Below are positions 1-5,627 of a DNA stretch of 5,627 nucleotides, piece by piece. Location of the stretch: positions 1 to 5,627 of the forward strand of contig JACMQD010000134.1 in assembly GCA_014377155.1 (NCBI GenBank), read 5' to 3'. Position 1 is the stretch's first letter; each line of letters opens with the position of its first letter. The DNA is from Herminiimonas sp. GTDB taxonomy: Bacteria > Pseudomonadota > Gammaproteobacteria > Burkholderiales > Burkholderiaceae. The translations under genes and the position numbers were made by a program. The notes beneath the pieces were generated by a model. That model ran no database searches. It saw nothing but the letters and a program-made list of their open reading frames with translations, and had not been told where the DNA came from.

Positions 1-615
1 CTGGGCATGCCCAATGCCGGCAAGTCGACATTCATTTCGGCGGTATCGAACGCCCGGCCGAAAATTGCCGACTATCCGTTTACGACACTCCATCCGAACC
101 TCGGCGTGGTGCGCGTAAGCCACGAAAAAAGCTTCGACATCGCCGATATTCCGGGCTTGATCGAAGGGGCTTCCGTAGGCGCGGGCCTGGGTCACCAGTT
201 CCTGCGGCATCTGCAACGCACCCGACTGCTGCTGCATATCGTCGACCTGGCGCCGTTCGATACAGTCGATCCGGTCAAGGAAGCCAAAGCCATCGTCAAG
301 GAATTGAAAAAATACGACGAGTCGCTGTTCGACAAGCCGCGCTGGCTGGTGCTCAACAAGCTCGACATGGTGCCGGAAGAAGAGCGCAAGAAACGCGTCA
401 AGGATTTCGTCAAGCGGTTCGGCTGGAAAGCTCCGGTATTTGAAATCTCGGCCCTGACGCGCGAAGGGTGCGAAGACCTGGTCATCGAAATCTACAATTA
501 TCTGGCCGAGCAGCGCGCCAAGGAATACCGTTCCGAGGAAACCCAGATGGTCGAGGAAGCCCGTGGCATCATCTCGATCGATCCGGACGATCCGCGTTTC
601 AAGGTCATCGACTGA
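1..615 (+). CDS. obgE: GTPase ObgE/CgtA, 3' part (5' end outside window)
   Basis: This is the GTPase domain and C-terminus of the Obg/CgtA GTPase, a largely essential cytoplasmic protein that binds the 50S subunit and links GTP/GDP state to late ribosome assembly and stress responses. The frame is open from base 1, and 204 residues remain. In window numbering the G1 P-loop GMPNAGKST is residues 2-10, the switch I region [10 protein letters not shown] is 26-35, G3 DIPG is 49-52, G4 NKLD is 119-122 and G5 SALT is 150-153. The phenylalanine before the switch threonines (PFTT) and the PNxGKS P-loop are typical of the Obg family. The N-terminal glycine-rich Obg fold lies upstream of the window, so the ATG at position 7 is an internal methionine and not the start. 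The protein ends with a short acidic tail ([11 protein letters not shown]) and no long C-terminal extension. In betaproteobacteria the usual order is rplU-rpmA-obgE-proB; proB does follow here. Confidence 0.96.
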   Translation: MGMPNAGKSTFISAVSNARPKIADYPFTTLHPNLGVVRVSHEKSFDIADIPGLIEGASVGAGLGHQFLRHLQRTRLLLHIVDLAPFDTVDPVKEAKAIVKELKKYDESLFDKPRWLVLNKLDMVPEEERKKRVKDFVKRFGWKAPVFEISALTREGCEDLVIEIYNYLAEQRAKEYRSEETQMVEEARGIISIDPDDPRFKVID

Positions 616-706
616 CGTAACCCGGGTTGCAGCGATGCGACGTCCTGAATGCCGCCGGCCAGGCGTAATCCGGGTGCGGCTGCGGCGTCTTTCACGTTAA
701 AAGAAC
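616..706 (+). repeat. Imperfect direct repeat in the obgE-proB gap
   Basis: The 91-bp gap between obgE and proB holds two similar GC-rich blocks about 48 bp apart. One is at 616-646 (CGTAACCCGGGTTGC, then AGCGATGCGACGTCCT) and the other at 664-691 (CGTAATCCGGGTGCGGC, then TGCGGCGTCTT). They align over about 28 bases with a few mismatches and small gaps. The first copy contains a perfect 10-bp palindrome, AACCCGGGTT (619-628), which the second lacks. I see no T-tract after either block, so this is not a simple intrinsic terminator. The proB start follows an A-rich stretch (AAAAGAAC) with only a weak ribosome binding site. A regulatory role is possible but unsupported. Confidence 0.35.
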
Positions 707-1825
707 ATGCACACCGTCATTCAAAAAGCCAAACGCGTCATCATCAAGGTCGGCTCCTCGCTCGTCACCAACGACGGCAAGGGGCTCGATACGGCTGCGA
801 TCGCCAACTGGGCGGCGCAGATCGCCGACCTGCGCAAGCTCGGCAAGGAAGTCATTCTGGTCAGCTCGGGCGCTATTGCCGAAGGGATGCAGCGTCTCGG
901 TTTCGAACGCCGCCCTACCGGTGTCCATGAATTGCAGGCCTGCGCCGCGGTCGGCCAGATGGGCCTGGCGCAAATCTACGAAACCAGCTTCCGCGCGCAT
1001 GGCCTGGCCACTGCCCAGGTGCTGTTGACGCATGCCGACCTGGCGGATCGCGAACGCTATCTCAACGCGCGCTCGACCTTATTTACGCTGCTGCGTTTCG
1101 GTGTGGTCCCGGTGATCAACGAGAACGATACCGTCGTAACCGACGAAATCAAGTTCGGCGACAACGATACTCTCGGTGCGCTGGTGGCTAATCTGGTGGA
1201 AGCCGATGTGCTGATCATCCTGACCGACCAGCGCGGTTTGTTTACTGCCGACCCGCGGCGCGATCCGGCCGCGCAATTCGTGCATGAGGCCAAAGCAGGC
1301 GATCTGGCGCTCGAAGCGATGGCCGGCGGCGCCGGCACCGGCATCGGCCGTGGCGGCATGCTAACCAAGATCCTCGCGGCCAAGCGCGCTGCCACATCCG
1401 GCGCCCATACCGTTATTGCCTGGGGTCGTGAAGAACAGGTGCTGACCCGGCTGGCTGGCGGCGAGGCAATCGGTACCCAGTTGACGGCACAGACCGCGCA
1501 CCTGACTGCCCGTAAGCAATGGATGGCAGACCATTTGCAAACCGTCGGCAAAGTCGTGCTGGACGCCGGCGCGGTACAAAAGCTGACGCGCGAAGGCAAG
1601 TCGCTGCTACCGATCGGGGTCATCGAGGTCAGCGGCGAGTTCGGTCGTGGCGATGTCATTACCTGTACCGACGAGGCCGGCAAGCCGGTTGCCCGCGGCA
1701 TCACCAACTACACCAGTTCAGAAGCGCGACGGATTCTGCGTAGGCCGTCGTCCGAGATCCTGTCGATCCTCGGTTTTGTCGAAGAGCCAGAGCTGATCCA
1801 CCGGGATAACATGGTATTGCAATAA
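707..1825 (+). CDS. proB: Glutamate 5-kinase with PUA domain
   Basis: This enzyme phosphorylates L-glutamate with ATP to L-glutamyl 5-phosphate, the first committed step of proline synthesis in the cytoplasm, and is normally feedback-inhibited by proline. The 372-residue product has the usual two-domain length. The amino acid kinase domain (about 8-260) shows KVGSS at 14-18, [10 protein letters not shown] at 51-60, NENDTVV at 138-144, [14 protein letters not shown] at 150-163, [13 protein letters not shown] at 172-184 and the glycine-rich [12 protein letters not shown] at 210-221. The PUA domain (about 281-358) shows [22 protein letters not shown] and [11 protein letters not shown]. The ATG at 707 sits just before the conserved N-terminal strand ([10 protein letters not shown]), which supports this start, although its Shine-Dalgarno match is poor (AAAAGAAC). 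The gene lies downstream of obgE and is probably cotranscribed with it; proA is not in the window. No key residue appears to be missing. Confidence 0.97.
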   Translation: MHTVIQKAKRVIIKVGSSLVTNDGKGLDTAAIANWAAQIADLRKLGKEVILVSSGAIAEGMQRLGFERRPTGVHELQACAAVGQMGLAQIYETSFRAHGLATAQVLLTHADLADRERYLNARSTLFTLLRFGVVPVINENDTVVTDEIKFGDNDTLGALVANLVEADVLIILTDQRGLFTADPRRDPAAQFVHEAKAGDLALEAMAGGAGTGIGRGGMLTKILAAKRAATSGAHTVIAWGREEQVLTRLAGGEAIGTQLTAQTAHLTARKQWMADHLQTVGKVVLDAGAVQKLTREGKSLLPIGVIEVSGEFGRGDVITCTDEAGKPVARGITNYTSSEARRILRRPSSEILSILGFVEEPELIHRDNMVLQ

Positions 1826-1848
1826 AATGCGGCCCAGGCCGCCCGAGA
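1826..1848 (-). terminator. Hairpin between the convergent proB and CNP1-like genes; likely terminator of the minus-strand unit
   Basis: A perfect inverted repeat, GCGGCC CA GGCCGC, occupies 1829-1842. It would fold as a 5-bp GC stem with a 4-nt loop. Read on the minus strand it is followed at once by ATTTTATT, a T-rich tail, and it lies just past the CNP1-like stop codon, so it fits a rho-independent terminator for the rppH-CNP1 unit. On the plus strand the hairpin is preceded by A's but followed by CCGAGATC without a T-tract, so it would be weak as a terminator for proB. The stem is short, which limits confidence. Confidence 0.45.
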
Positions 1849-2427
1849 TCAATCGCTCTCGGTTGCGAATGGGCGCTTGTTGCGCAGCCGTCCGACGATG
1901 TCCGCAGCCTTGCCCACGACCATCCCGCCTTGGCAGATGAAATCCTGCGAGAGGGCGGCATGTTGTCGATTTGCCGCGTTCTGCAGCATTTTTTCCCACT
2001 GATCCCGGCGTGACCGCGACCATGTGCCGTCATCATGCCCGAACGCATACAGCTTCTTTTCACGCGACTGGCAGCGAATACCTTCGTAGCTGATGTTTTT
2101 GGCGCCTTCGGCGCTGGTCGTCACCATGGTGTAGCGCACGACCGCATCGGCGCCGACCGAGACCGAGGCCAGGTCGATTGCAAAAACCTGGCTGGCGGTA
2201 GCGCTGACAAAAAACGGTGCCAGGTTTTCAGCCCGTGGCAGGGGCGGCAACTGCAGCGCAATTTCCTGCCAGGGCTTGCTCTTTTCGTCGAATTCTTCAT
2301 CGAAGCGGGTCTGGGCGCCAGCGCTCGCGGCCACCGCCAGCAGCACCAGTGCGGACACGTGTCGCAGCGCGCTGCCGGAAATCTTGCGCAGTTCGATCGC
2401 GTTATATAACGGATAATCTAGAAACAT
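1849..2427 (-). CDS. CNP1-like family exported protein, function unknown
   Basis: The 192-residue product resembles the CNP1-like family, small exported proteins of proteobacteria with no established function. Residues 24-38 (VSALVLLAVAASAGA) form a hydrophobic signal-peptide core ending in the type I cleavage motif AGA before Q39. There is no lipobox cysteine, so the product should be soluble in the periplasm or exported further. Family-like features of the mature part are KPW at 51-53, LPPLP at 60-64, VVRYT at 96-100, SYEGIRC at 113-119, YAFGHDDGTW at 127-136, W144 and a late Cys in DFIC at 162-165. Cys119 and Cys165 are the only cysteines and could form a disulfide. The ATG at 2427 lies 9 bp after the rppH stop, which suggests cotranscription and translational coupling; the Shine-Dalgarno match is poor. 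The segment before the signal core is unusually long (23 residues), contains acidic residues and has AT-rich first codons, so the exact start is uncertain. I know of no assigned reaction and propose none. Confidence 0.82.
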   Translation of the reverse strand: MFLDYPLYNAIELRKISGSALRHVSALVLLAVAASAGAQTRFDEEFDEKSKPWQEIALQLPPLPRAENLAPFFVSATASQVFAIDLASVSVGADAVVRYTMVTTSAEGAKNISYEGIRCQSREKKLYAFGHDDGTWSRSRRDQWEKMLQNAANRQHAALSQDFICQGGMVVGKAADIVGRLRNKRPFATESD

Positions 2428-2436
2428 GGTCGGTAC

Positions 2437-3024
2437 TCATTCATCGGTAGGGCCTGCCTCGGGCGTGGCCACGAGCGATTCATCGATCGTTCGCGGTCCG
2501 TGGGATTGTCTCAGGTAGCGGCCGGTAGTGCGTTGCGGGTTGACATGCAGCGGCCGCGTCAGGAAGCGTGACAATTCCTGCAATGCTTTCAAGTACACAT
2601 CACGTTTGAATTCGATCACCACGTCCAGCGGCACCCAGTAATCATGCCAGCGCCAGGCATCGAATTCAGGATGATCGGTGACACGCAGGTTGACGTCGCA
2701 GTCCCGCCCCACCATGCGCAGCAGGAACCAGATCTGCTTCTGGCCGCGATAATGACCGCGGATTTCGCGCTTGATGAAACGATCGGGCACTTCATAGCGC
2801 AACCAGTCACGGGTGCGGCCGATGACCTTGACGTGCTCCGCTTTCAACCCGACTTCTTCTTCCAGTTCACGAAACATGGCTTGTTCGGGAGTCTCGCCGA
2901 ACTTGATGCCACCTTGTGGAAATTGCCACGAATGTTCGCGCACGCGTTTTCCCCACCACACCTCGTTCTGGGTGTTGAGAAGAATGATGCCGACGTTCGG
3001 GCGAAAGCCTTCGCGGTCCAGCAT
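2437..3024 (-). CDS. rppH: RNA pyrophosphohydrolase (Nudix family)
   Basis: RppH removes pyrophosphate from the triphosphorylated 5' end of mRNA, leaving a monophosphate that stimulates RNase E-dependent decay; it acts in the cytoplasm. From the ATG at 3024 the product is 195 residues. It shows the family N-terminus [17 protein letters not shown] and a perfect Nudix box, G38-x5-E44-x7-R52-E53-L54-x-E56-E57-x-G59-L60, whose glutamates are the expected metal ligands. W33QFPQGG39 and the later TGRYLRQ-type tail also fit. It is about 20 residues longer than the E. coli enzyme (176), the excess being a polar C-terminal tail after about residue 160. A TTG at 3036 in the same frame would add four residues, but GAGG at 3034-3031 is correctly spaced for the ATG at 3024, so I chose that start. 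The gene is divergent from proS and is followed after 9 bp by the CNP1-like gene. Confidence 0.96.
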   Translation of the reverse strand: MLDREGFRPNVGIILLNTQNEVWWGKRVREHSWQFPQGGIKFGETPEQAMFRELEEEVGLKAEHVKVIGRTRDWLRYEVPDRFIKREIRGHYRGQKQIWFLLRMVGRDCDVNLRVTDHPEFDAWRWHDYWVPLDVVIEFKRDVYLKALQELSRFLTRPLHVNPQRTTGRYLRQSHGPRTIDESLVATPEAGPTDE

Positions 3025-3030
3025 GTCGTA

Positions 3031-3034
3031 CCTC
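3031..3034 (-). promoter_or_regulatory. Ribosome binding site deciding the rppH start
   Basis: On the minus strand the sequence reads TTGAGG TACGAC ATG. The GAGG is separated from the ATG at 3024 by 6 nt, an optimal Shine-Dalgarno distance. It overlaps the alternative upstream TTG codon (3036-3034), which therefore cannot be the start that this site serves. Confidence 0.75.
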
Positions 3035-3159
3035 AATACTTTCTGCCGCTAGATTACCCTCATCATGAAAACTGCACGCATGCGTCGATGGCCTGACCGT
3101 CATCGGAAACCGAGCGCGGCCAGGCTGCATAAATCAATTGTGCGAAGAATGGGTGCATC

Positions 3160-3221
3160 AGCCAGCTAATCCTTTAAAATTGAGTTGATTATAACCTTCT
3201 CTTTTTAAAAGATTCCATTGC
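3160..3221. promoter_or_regulatory. AT-rich divergent promoter region for proS (+) and rppH (-)
   Basis: The gap between rppH and proS is 197 bp, and its last 60 bp are sharply AT-richer than the surroundings. On the plus strand TATAAC (3190-3195) is a good -10 candidate about 27 bp before the proS start codon, although no convincing -35 lies 17 bp upstream. Other plus-strand candidates are TAAAAT (3175-3180) and the pair TTGAGT (3180-3185) / TTTAAA (3204-3209) with an 18-bp spacer. On the minus strand the perfect -10 consensus TATAAT occurs at 3193-3188, overlapping the plus-strand TATAAC; it would give rppH a leader of roughly 155 nt. Its -35 is also poor. Assignment of this block as promoter is likely; the exact hexamers are tentative. 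The rest of the gap (3025-3159) holds only a 10-bp palindrome, ACGCATGCGT (3076-3085), and a small TCGG-AAA-CCGA hairpin (3103-3113), with no recognisable gene. Confidence 0.5.
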
Positions 3222-4952
3222 ATGCGCGCCTCACGATTTTTTATTTCCACCCTTAAAGAAGCACCTTCCGACGCCGAGATCGTCAGCCATCAGCTGATGA
3301 TGCGCGCCGGGATGATCAAACGCCTCGGTTCTGGTATTTACACCTACATGCCGATCGGGCTGCGGGTGATCCGCAAAGTCGAGGCCATCGTGCGCGAAGA
3401 AATGAACCGGGCTGGCGCGGTCGAACTGCTGATGCCCGTAGTGCAACCGGCTGAGCTATGGCAGGAAACCGGACGCTGGCAAAAATACGGCGCCGAATTG
3501 ATGCGCGTGAAAGATCGCCATGGCCGCGATTACATCATCCAACCGACCTCCGAAGAAGTCGTGACCGACGTCGCGCGTTCGGAAATCAAGTCCTACCGTC
3601 AGTTGCCGATCAATTTCTATCATGTCCAGACCAAATTTCGCGACGAACGCCGGCCGCGATTCGGCCTGATGCGTGGCCGCGAATTCACGATGAAAGATGC
3701 GTATTCGTTCGATCGCGACGCCGAAGGTCTCAAAAAATCGTATCAGGTCATGTACGACGCTTATGTGCGAATTTTCACCCGCTTCGGTCTGGGCTTTCGT
3801 GCGGTGGCAGCTGACAACGGCGCCATCGGCGGCTCCGGCTCGCATGAATTCCACGTCATTGCCGACACCGGCGAAGATGCGCTGGTGTTTTGCCCGACCT
3901 CCGACTACGCCGCGAACATGGAAGCGGCCGAAGCCGGCGCGCCCGGCCCGCGTGGCCCGGCGACGCAGGCGTTGGTAAAAACCCCAACGCCAGGCAAAGC
4001 CAAATGCGAAGCCGTGGCCGAGCTGCTGGCCGTGCCACTGTCGCATACGGTCAAATCGATCGTGCTGACAGTCGAGAAGGAAATCAAGGGCGCCATCGAC
4101 AAGCAGGTCTGGCTGCTTCTGCTGCGCGGCGACCATGACCTCAACGAAGTCAAGGCCGGCAAGGTACCCGGTCTGGCTGACTACCGTTTCGCCACCGAAG
4201 ACGAAATCGTCGACTACTTCGGCACGCCGCCGGGCTATCTGGGCCCGATCGGCACCGTCAAGCCAGTCAACGTGGTAGCCGACCGCAGCGTGGCGGCGAT
4301 GCGTGACTTCATCTGCGGCGCCAACGCTATCGATTTCCATTACACCGGGGCCAACTGGGGCCGCGACCTGCCCGAGCCGGCCGTGTTCGACCTGCGCAAC
4401 GTGGTCGAGGGCGATCCGTCGCCGGACGGCAAGGGCGTGCTGGCGATCCAGCGCGGCATTGAGATCGGTCATGTGTTCCAGCTCGGTACGCGCTATTCGG
4501 AAGACATGAAAGCCACTTTCCTCGACGAAAACGGCAAGCCGCAGCTGCTGCAAATGGGCTGCTACGGGATCGGCGTCACGCGTATTCTGGGTGCCGCAAT
4601 CGAGCAGAATTTCGATGCCCGCGGCATCATTTGGCCGACCGCGATCGCGCCCTTCGAAGTGGTGCTGTGCCCGATGGGCTACGACCGCAGCGATAGCGTC
4701 AAGGCCGAAACCGAGCGCGTCTACGAGGCACTGATGGCCGCCGGGGTCGATGTCATCCTGGATGATCGCGGCGAACGCCCGGGCGCCATGTTTTCTGACT
4801 GGGAACTGATTGGTGTGCCACATCGCATCGTCATCGGCGACCGCGGCCTGAAGGAAGGCAAGCTCGAATATCAGGGACGGCGCGATACCGAGGCCACTGC
4901 GGTGGCGGTAGCGGAAATGGTGACGTTCGTCCAGTCACGCCTTGCTGCATGA
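3222..4952 (+). CDS. proS: Prolyl-tRNA synthetase, bacterial type with editing insertion
   Basis: This class IIa aminoacyl-tRNA synthetase charges tRNA(Pro) with proline in the cytoplasm. The 576-residue length matches the bacterial (E. coli-like) form. The conserved N-terminus [18 protein letters not shown] is at 2-19, directly after the ATG at 3222, which fixes the start. Motif 1 is around 64-80 ([17 protein letters not shown]), the proline-site QPTSEE is at 107-112, motif 2 with [25 protein letters not shown] spans 139-163, and motif 3 [17 protein letters not shown] is at 446-462. Between motifs 2 and 3, about 225-405, lies the INS domain that hydrolyses mischarged Ala-tRNA(Pro). It contains VKSI with K278, probably the counterpart of E. 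coli K279, and [20 protein letters not shown] (364-383) with the conserved His373. The anticodon-binding domain follows from about 475 ([40 protein letters not shown]). There is no clear Shine-Dalgarno sequence before the start. The gene is divergent from rppH and lies 9 bp upstream of a lytic transglycosylase gene. Confidence 0.98.
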   Translation: MRASRFFISTLKEAPSDAEIVSHQLMMRAGMIKRLGSGIYTYMPIGLRVIRKVEAIVREEMNRAGAVELLMPVVQPAELWQETGRWQKYGAELMRVKDRHGRDYIIQPTSEEVVTDVARSEIKSYRQLPINFYHVQTKFRDERRPRFGLMRGREFTMKDAYSFDRDAEGLKKSYQVMYDAYVRIFTRFGLGFRAVAADNGAIGGSGSHEFHVIADTGEDALVFCPTSDYAANMEAAEAGAPGPRGPATQALVKTPTPGKAKCEAVAELLAVPLSHTVKSIVLTVEKEIKGAIDKQVWLLLLRGDHDLNEVKAGKVPGLADYRFATEDEIVDYFGTPPGYLGPIGTVKPVNVVADRSVAAMRDFICGANAIDFHYTGANWGRDLPEPAVFDLRNVVEGDPSPDGKGVLAIQRGIEIGHVFQLGTRYSEDMKATFLDENGKPQLLQMGCYGIGVTRILGAAIEQNFDARGIIWPTAIAPFEVVLCPMGYDRSDSVKAETERVYEALMAAGVDVILDDRGERPGAMFSDWELIGVPHRIVIGDRGLKEGKLEYQGRRDTEATAVAVAEMVTFVQSRLAA

Positions 4953-4961
4953 GTCGGGAAC

Positions 4962-5627
4962 ATGGCAGGAAGTAGGCGCGTACAACGCATGTCGGCCGAG
5001 CGGGACCCCATGCCAGTGCTGGCAAAAACTTTGCGGTGCTGCTTGGTAGTCGGCGCGATAATGCTGGCAATGGCCGCTCCGGTGCTTGCCGGTAATCAGA
5101 AAGAAGAAGCGATGGCCGATTCGGTGCGCATTGCGCTATCGCGCGCCATCAGTGATGCGCGACCGCCGAAGCCCGAATTTTCCGACATAAACGAAAGGAT
5201 CAAATATCTTCATTGGCTGGGCGAAATGTCGGAGCGTCTGCAGCCCAAAGTGCGCGATGTCCAGGTGAGGCTCGAATTTTTGCAAACCGCCTGGTACGAA
5301 GCCAGGCGCGCCGGCCTCGATCCGGCGCTGGTACTGGGTCTGATCCAGGTCGAATCGGCATTTCGCAAATACGCGCTATCGCCAGTCGGCGCGCATGGCT
5401 ACATGCAGGTGATGCCGTTTTGGGCCCGCGTCATCGGCGACGGCCAGCGCAGCAAGCTGTTTCACATGCAGACCAATTTGCGCTATGGCTGTTCGATCCT
5501 GCGCATGTATGTGGACATGGAGGGCGGCAATCTCTATCTGGGACTCGGACGCTACAATGGCAGCCGGGGCCGGCCAGAGTATCCGAATGCCGTATTAGCG
5601 GCGTGGAAGCGCTGGGAATACCAGCAC
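4962..5627 (+). CDS. Secreted lytic transglycosylase (SLT domain), truncated by window end
   Basis: Lytic transglycosylases cleave the MurNAc-GlcNAc bond of peptidoglycan in the periplasm, forming 1,6-anhydro-MurNAc ends. The frame stays open to base 5627, giving 222 residues without a stop. Residues 17-43 look like a signal peptide: a basic start (MPVLAKTLR), a hydrophobic core (VVGAIMLAMAAP) and VLA before G44; the cysteines at 26-27 lie too early for a lipobox. The SLT fold begins near 107. It shows LVLGLIQVES with catalytic Glu131, GAHGYMQVMPFW at 143-154 (the family usually has GLMQ; Tyr replaces Leu), NLRYG at 171-175 and LGRYNGS at 195-201. Three in-frame ATGs compete as starts: 4962, 4989 and 5010. 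The one at 4962 lies 9 bp after proS and has a weak GGGA, while 5010 gives the most typical signal peptide; I list the longest version. No promoter is visible, so cotranscription with proS is likely. Only a short C-terminal part should be missing. Confidence 0.9.
   Translation, partial: MAGSRRVQRMSAERDPMPVLAKTLRCCLVVGAIMLAMAAPVLAGNQKEEAMADSVRIALSRAISDARPPKPEFSDINERIKYLHWLGEMSERLQPKVRDVQVRLEFLQTAWYEARRAGLDPALVLGLIQVESAFRKYALSPVGAHGYMQVMPFWARVIGDGQRSKLFHMQTNLRYGCSILRMYVDMEGGNLYLGLGRYNGSRGRPEYPNAVLAAWKRWEYQH

Noticed and set aside
1057..1707. Antisense open frame (216 codons) inside proB
   Set aside because: It is a codon-bias shadow of the intact proB gene, with low-complexity Ser/Ala/Arg composition and no ribosome binding site or family resemblance.
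2035..2450. Plus-strand open frames over the CNP1-like gene
   Set aside because: They overlap a gene with a signal peptide and family motifs on the other strand, and their translations show no recognisable domain.
3025..3036. TTG at 3036 as the rppH start
   Set aside because: The GAGG ribosome binding site overlaps this codon and is spaced for the ATG at 3024, and RppH relatives begin [10 protein letters not shown].
3076..3113. Palindrome ACGCATGCGT and small hairpin TCGG-AAA-CCGA in the putative rppH leader, considered as operator or riboswitch
   Set aside because: The arms are only 4-5 bp, no larger conserved fold can be drawn around them, and such short palindromes are expected by chance.
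3456..4823. Long (455-codon) open frame antisense to proS
   Set aside because: It lies wholly within proS, whose product is recognisable over its full length. The antisense translation is rich in His, Arg, Ala and Asp as expected from the reverse complement of GC-biased codons, and has no recognisable motif.
1..5627. Mobile elements, CRISPR arrays, tRNAs, phage or defence genes
   Set aside because: No terminal inverted repeats, transposase motifs, regularly spaced repeats or tRNA-like folds were seen; the window is filled with ordinary chromosomal genes of even composition.

Overview
This window looks like a housekeeping segment of a betaproteobacterial chromosome. The best fit is Burkholderiales, possibly Oxalobacteraceae (Herbaspirillum/Collimonas/Herminiimonas-like). 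The reasons are the moderately high G+C, the GMPNAGKS form of the Obg P-loop, a CNP1-like exported protein next to an RppH that begins [10 protein letters not shown], and a layout I recall from that group. The genus is inference; no database search was possible.

Left part (1-1825, + strand): the 3' part of obgE (cgtA), encoding the ribosome-associated Obg GTPase and cut by the window edge inside its P-loop, is followed after 91 bp by a complete proB (glutamate 5-kinase with C-terminal PUA domain). Middle (1826-3024, - strand): a two-gene unit read right to left, rppH (Nudix RNA pyrophosphohydrolase) and then, 9 bp later, a CNP1-like secreted protein of unknown function. It converges on proB across a 23-bp gap holding a hairpin that resembles a terminator for the minus-strand unit. 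Right part (3025-5627, + strand): a 197-bp divergent promoter region, then proS (bacterial-type prolyl-tRNA synthetase with the editing insertion). Nine bp after proS a secreted lytic transglycosylase begins and runs off the right edge.

The genes do not form one pathway. ObgE, RppH and ProS serve ribosome function, mRNA turnover and tRNA charging. ProB supplies proline, the substrate of ProS, but is separated from proS by the opposite-strand unit. The transglycosylase remodels peptidoglycan. I see no mobile element, tRNA, rRNA, CRISPR array, phage or defence gene, and no frameshift in the visible genes. I do not find a previously undescribed system here. The points worth a second look are the uncharacterised CNP1-like gene coupled to rppH, the overlapping divergent -10 elements between rppH and proS, the odd 5' end of the CNP1-like gene, the lack of a Shine-Dalgarno site on proS, and an imperfect repeat between obgE and proB.
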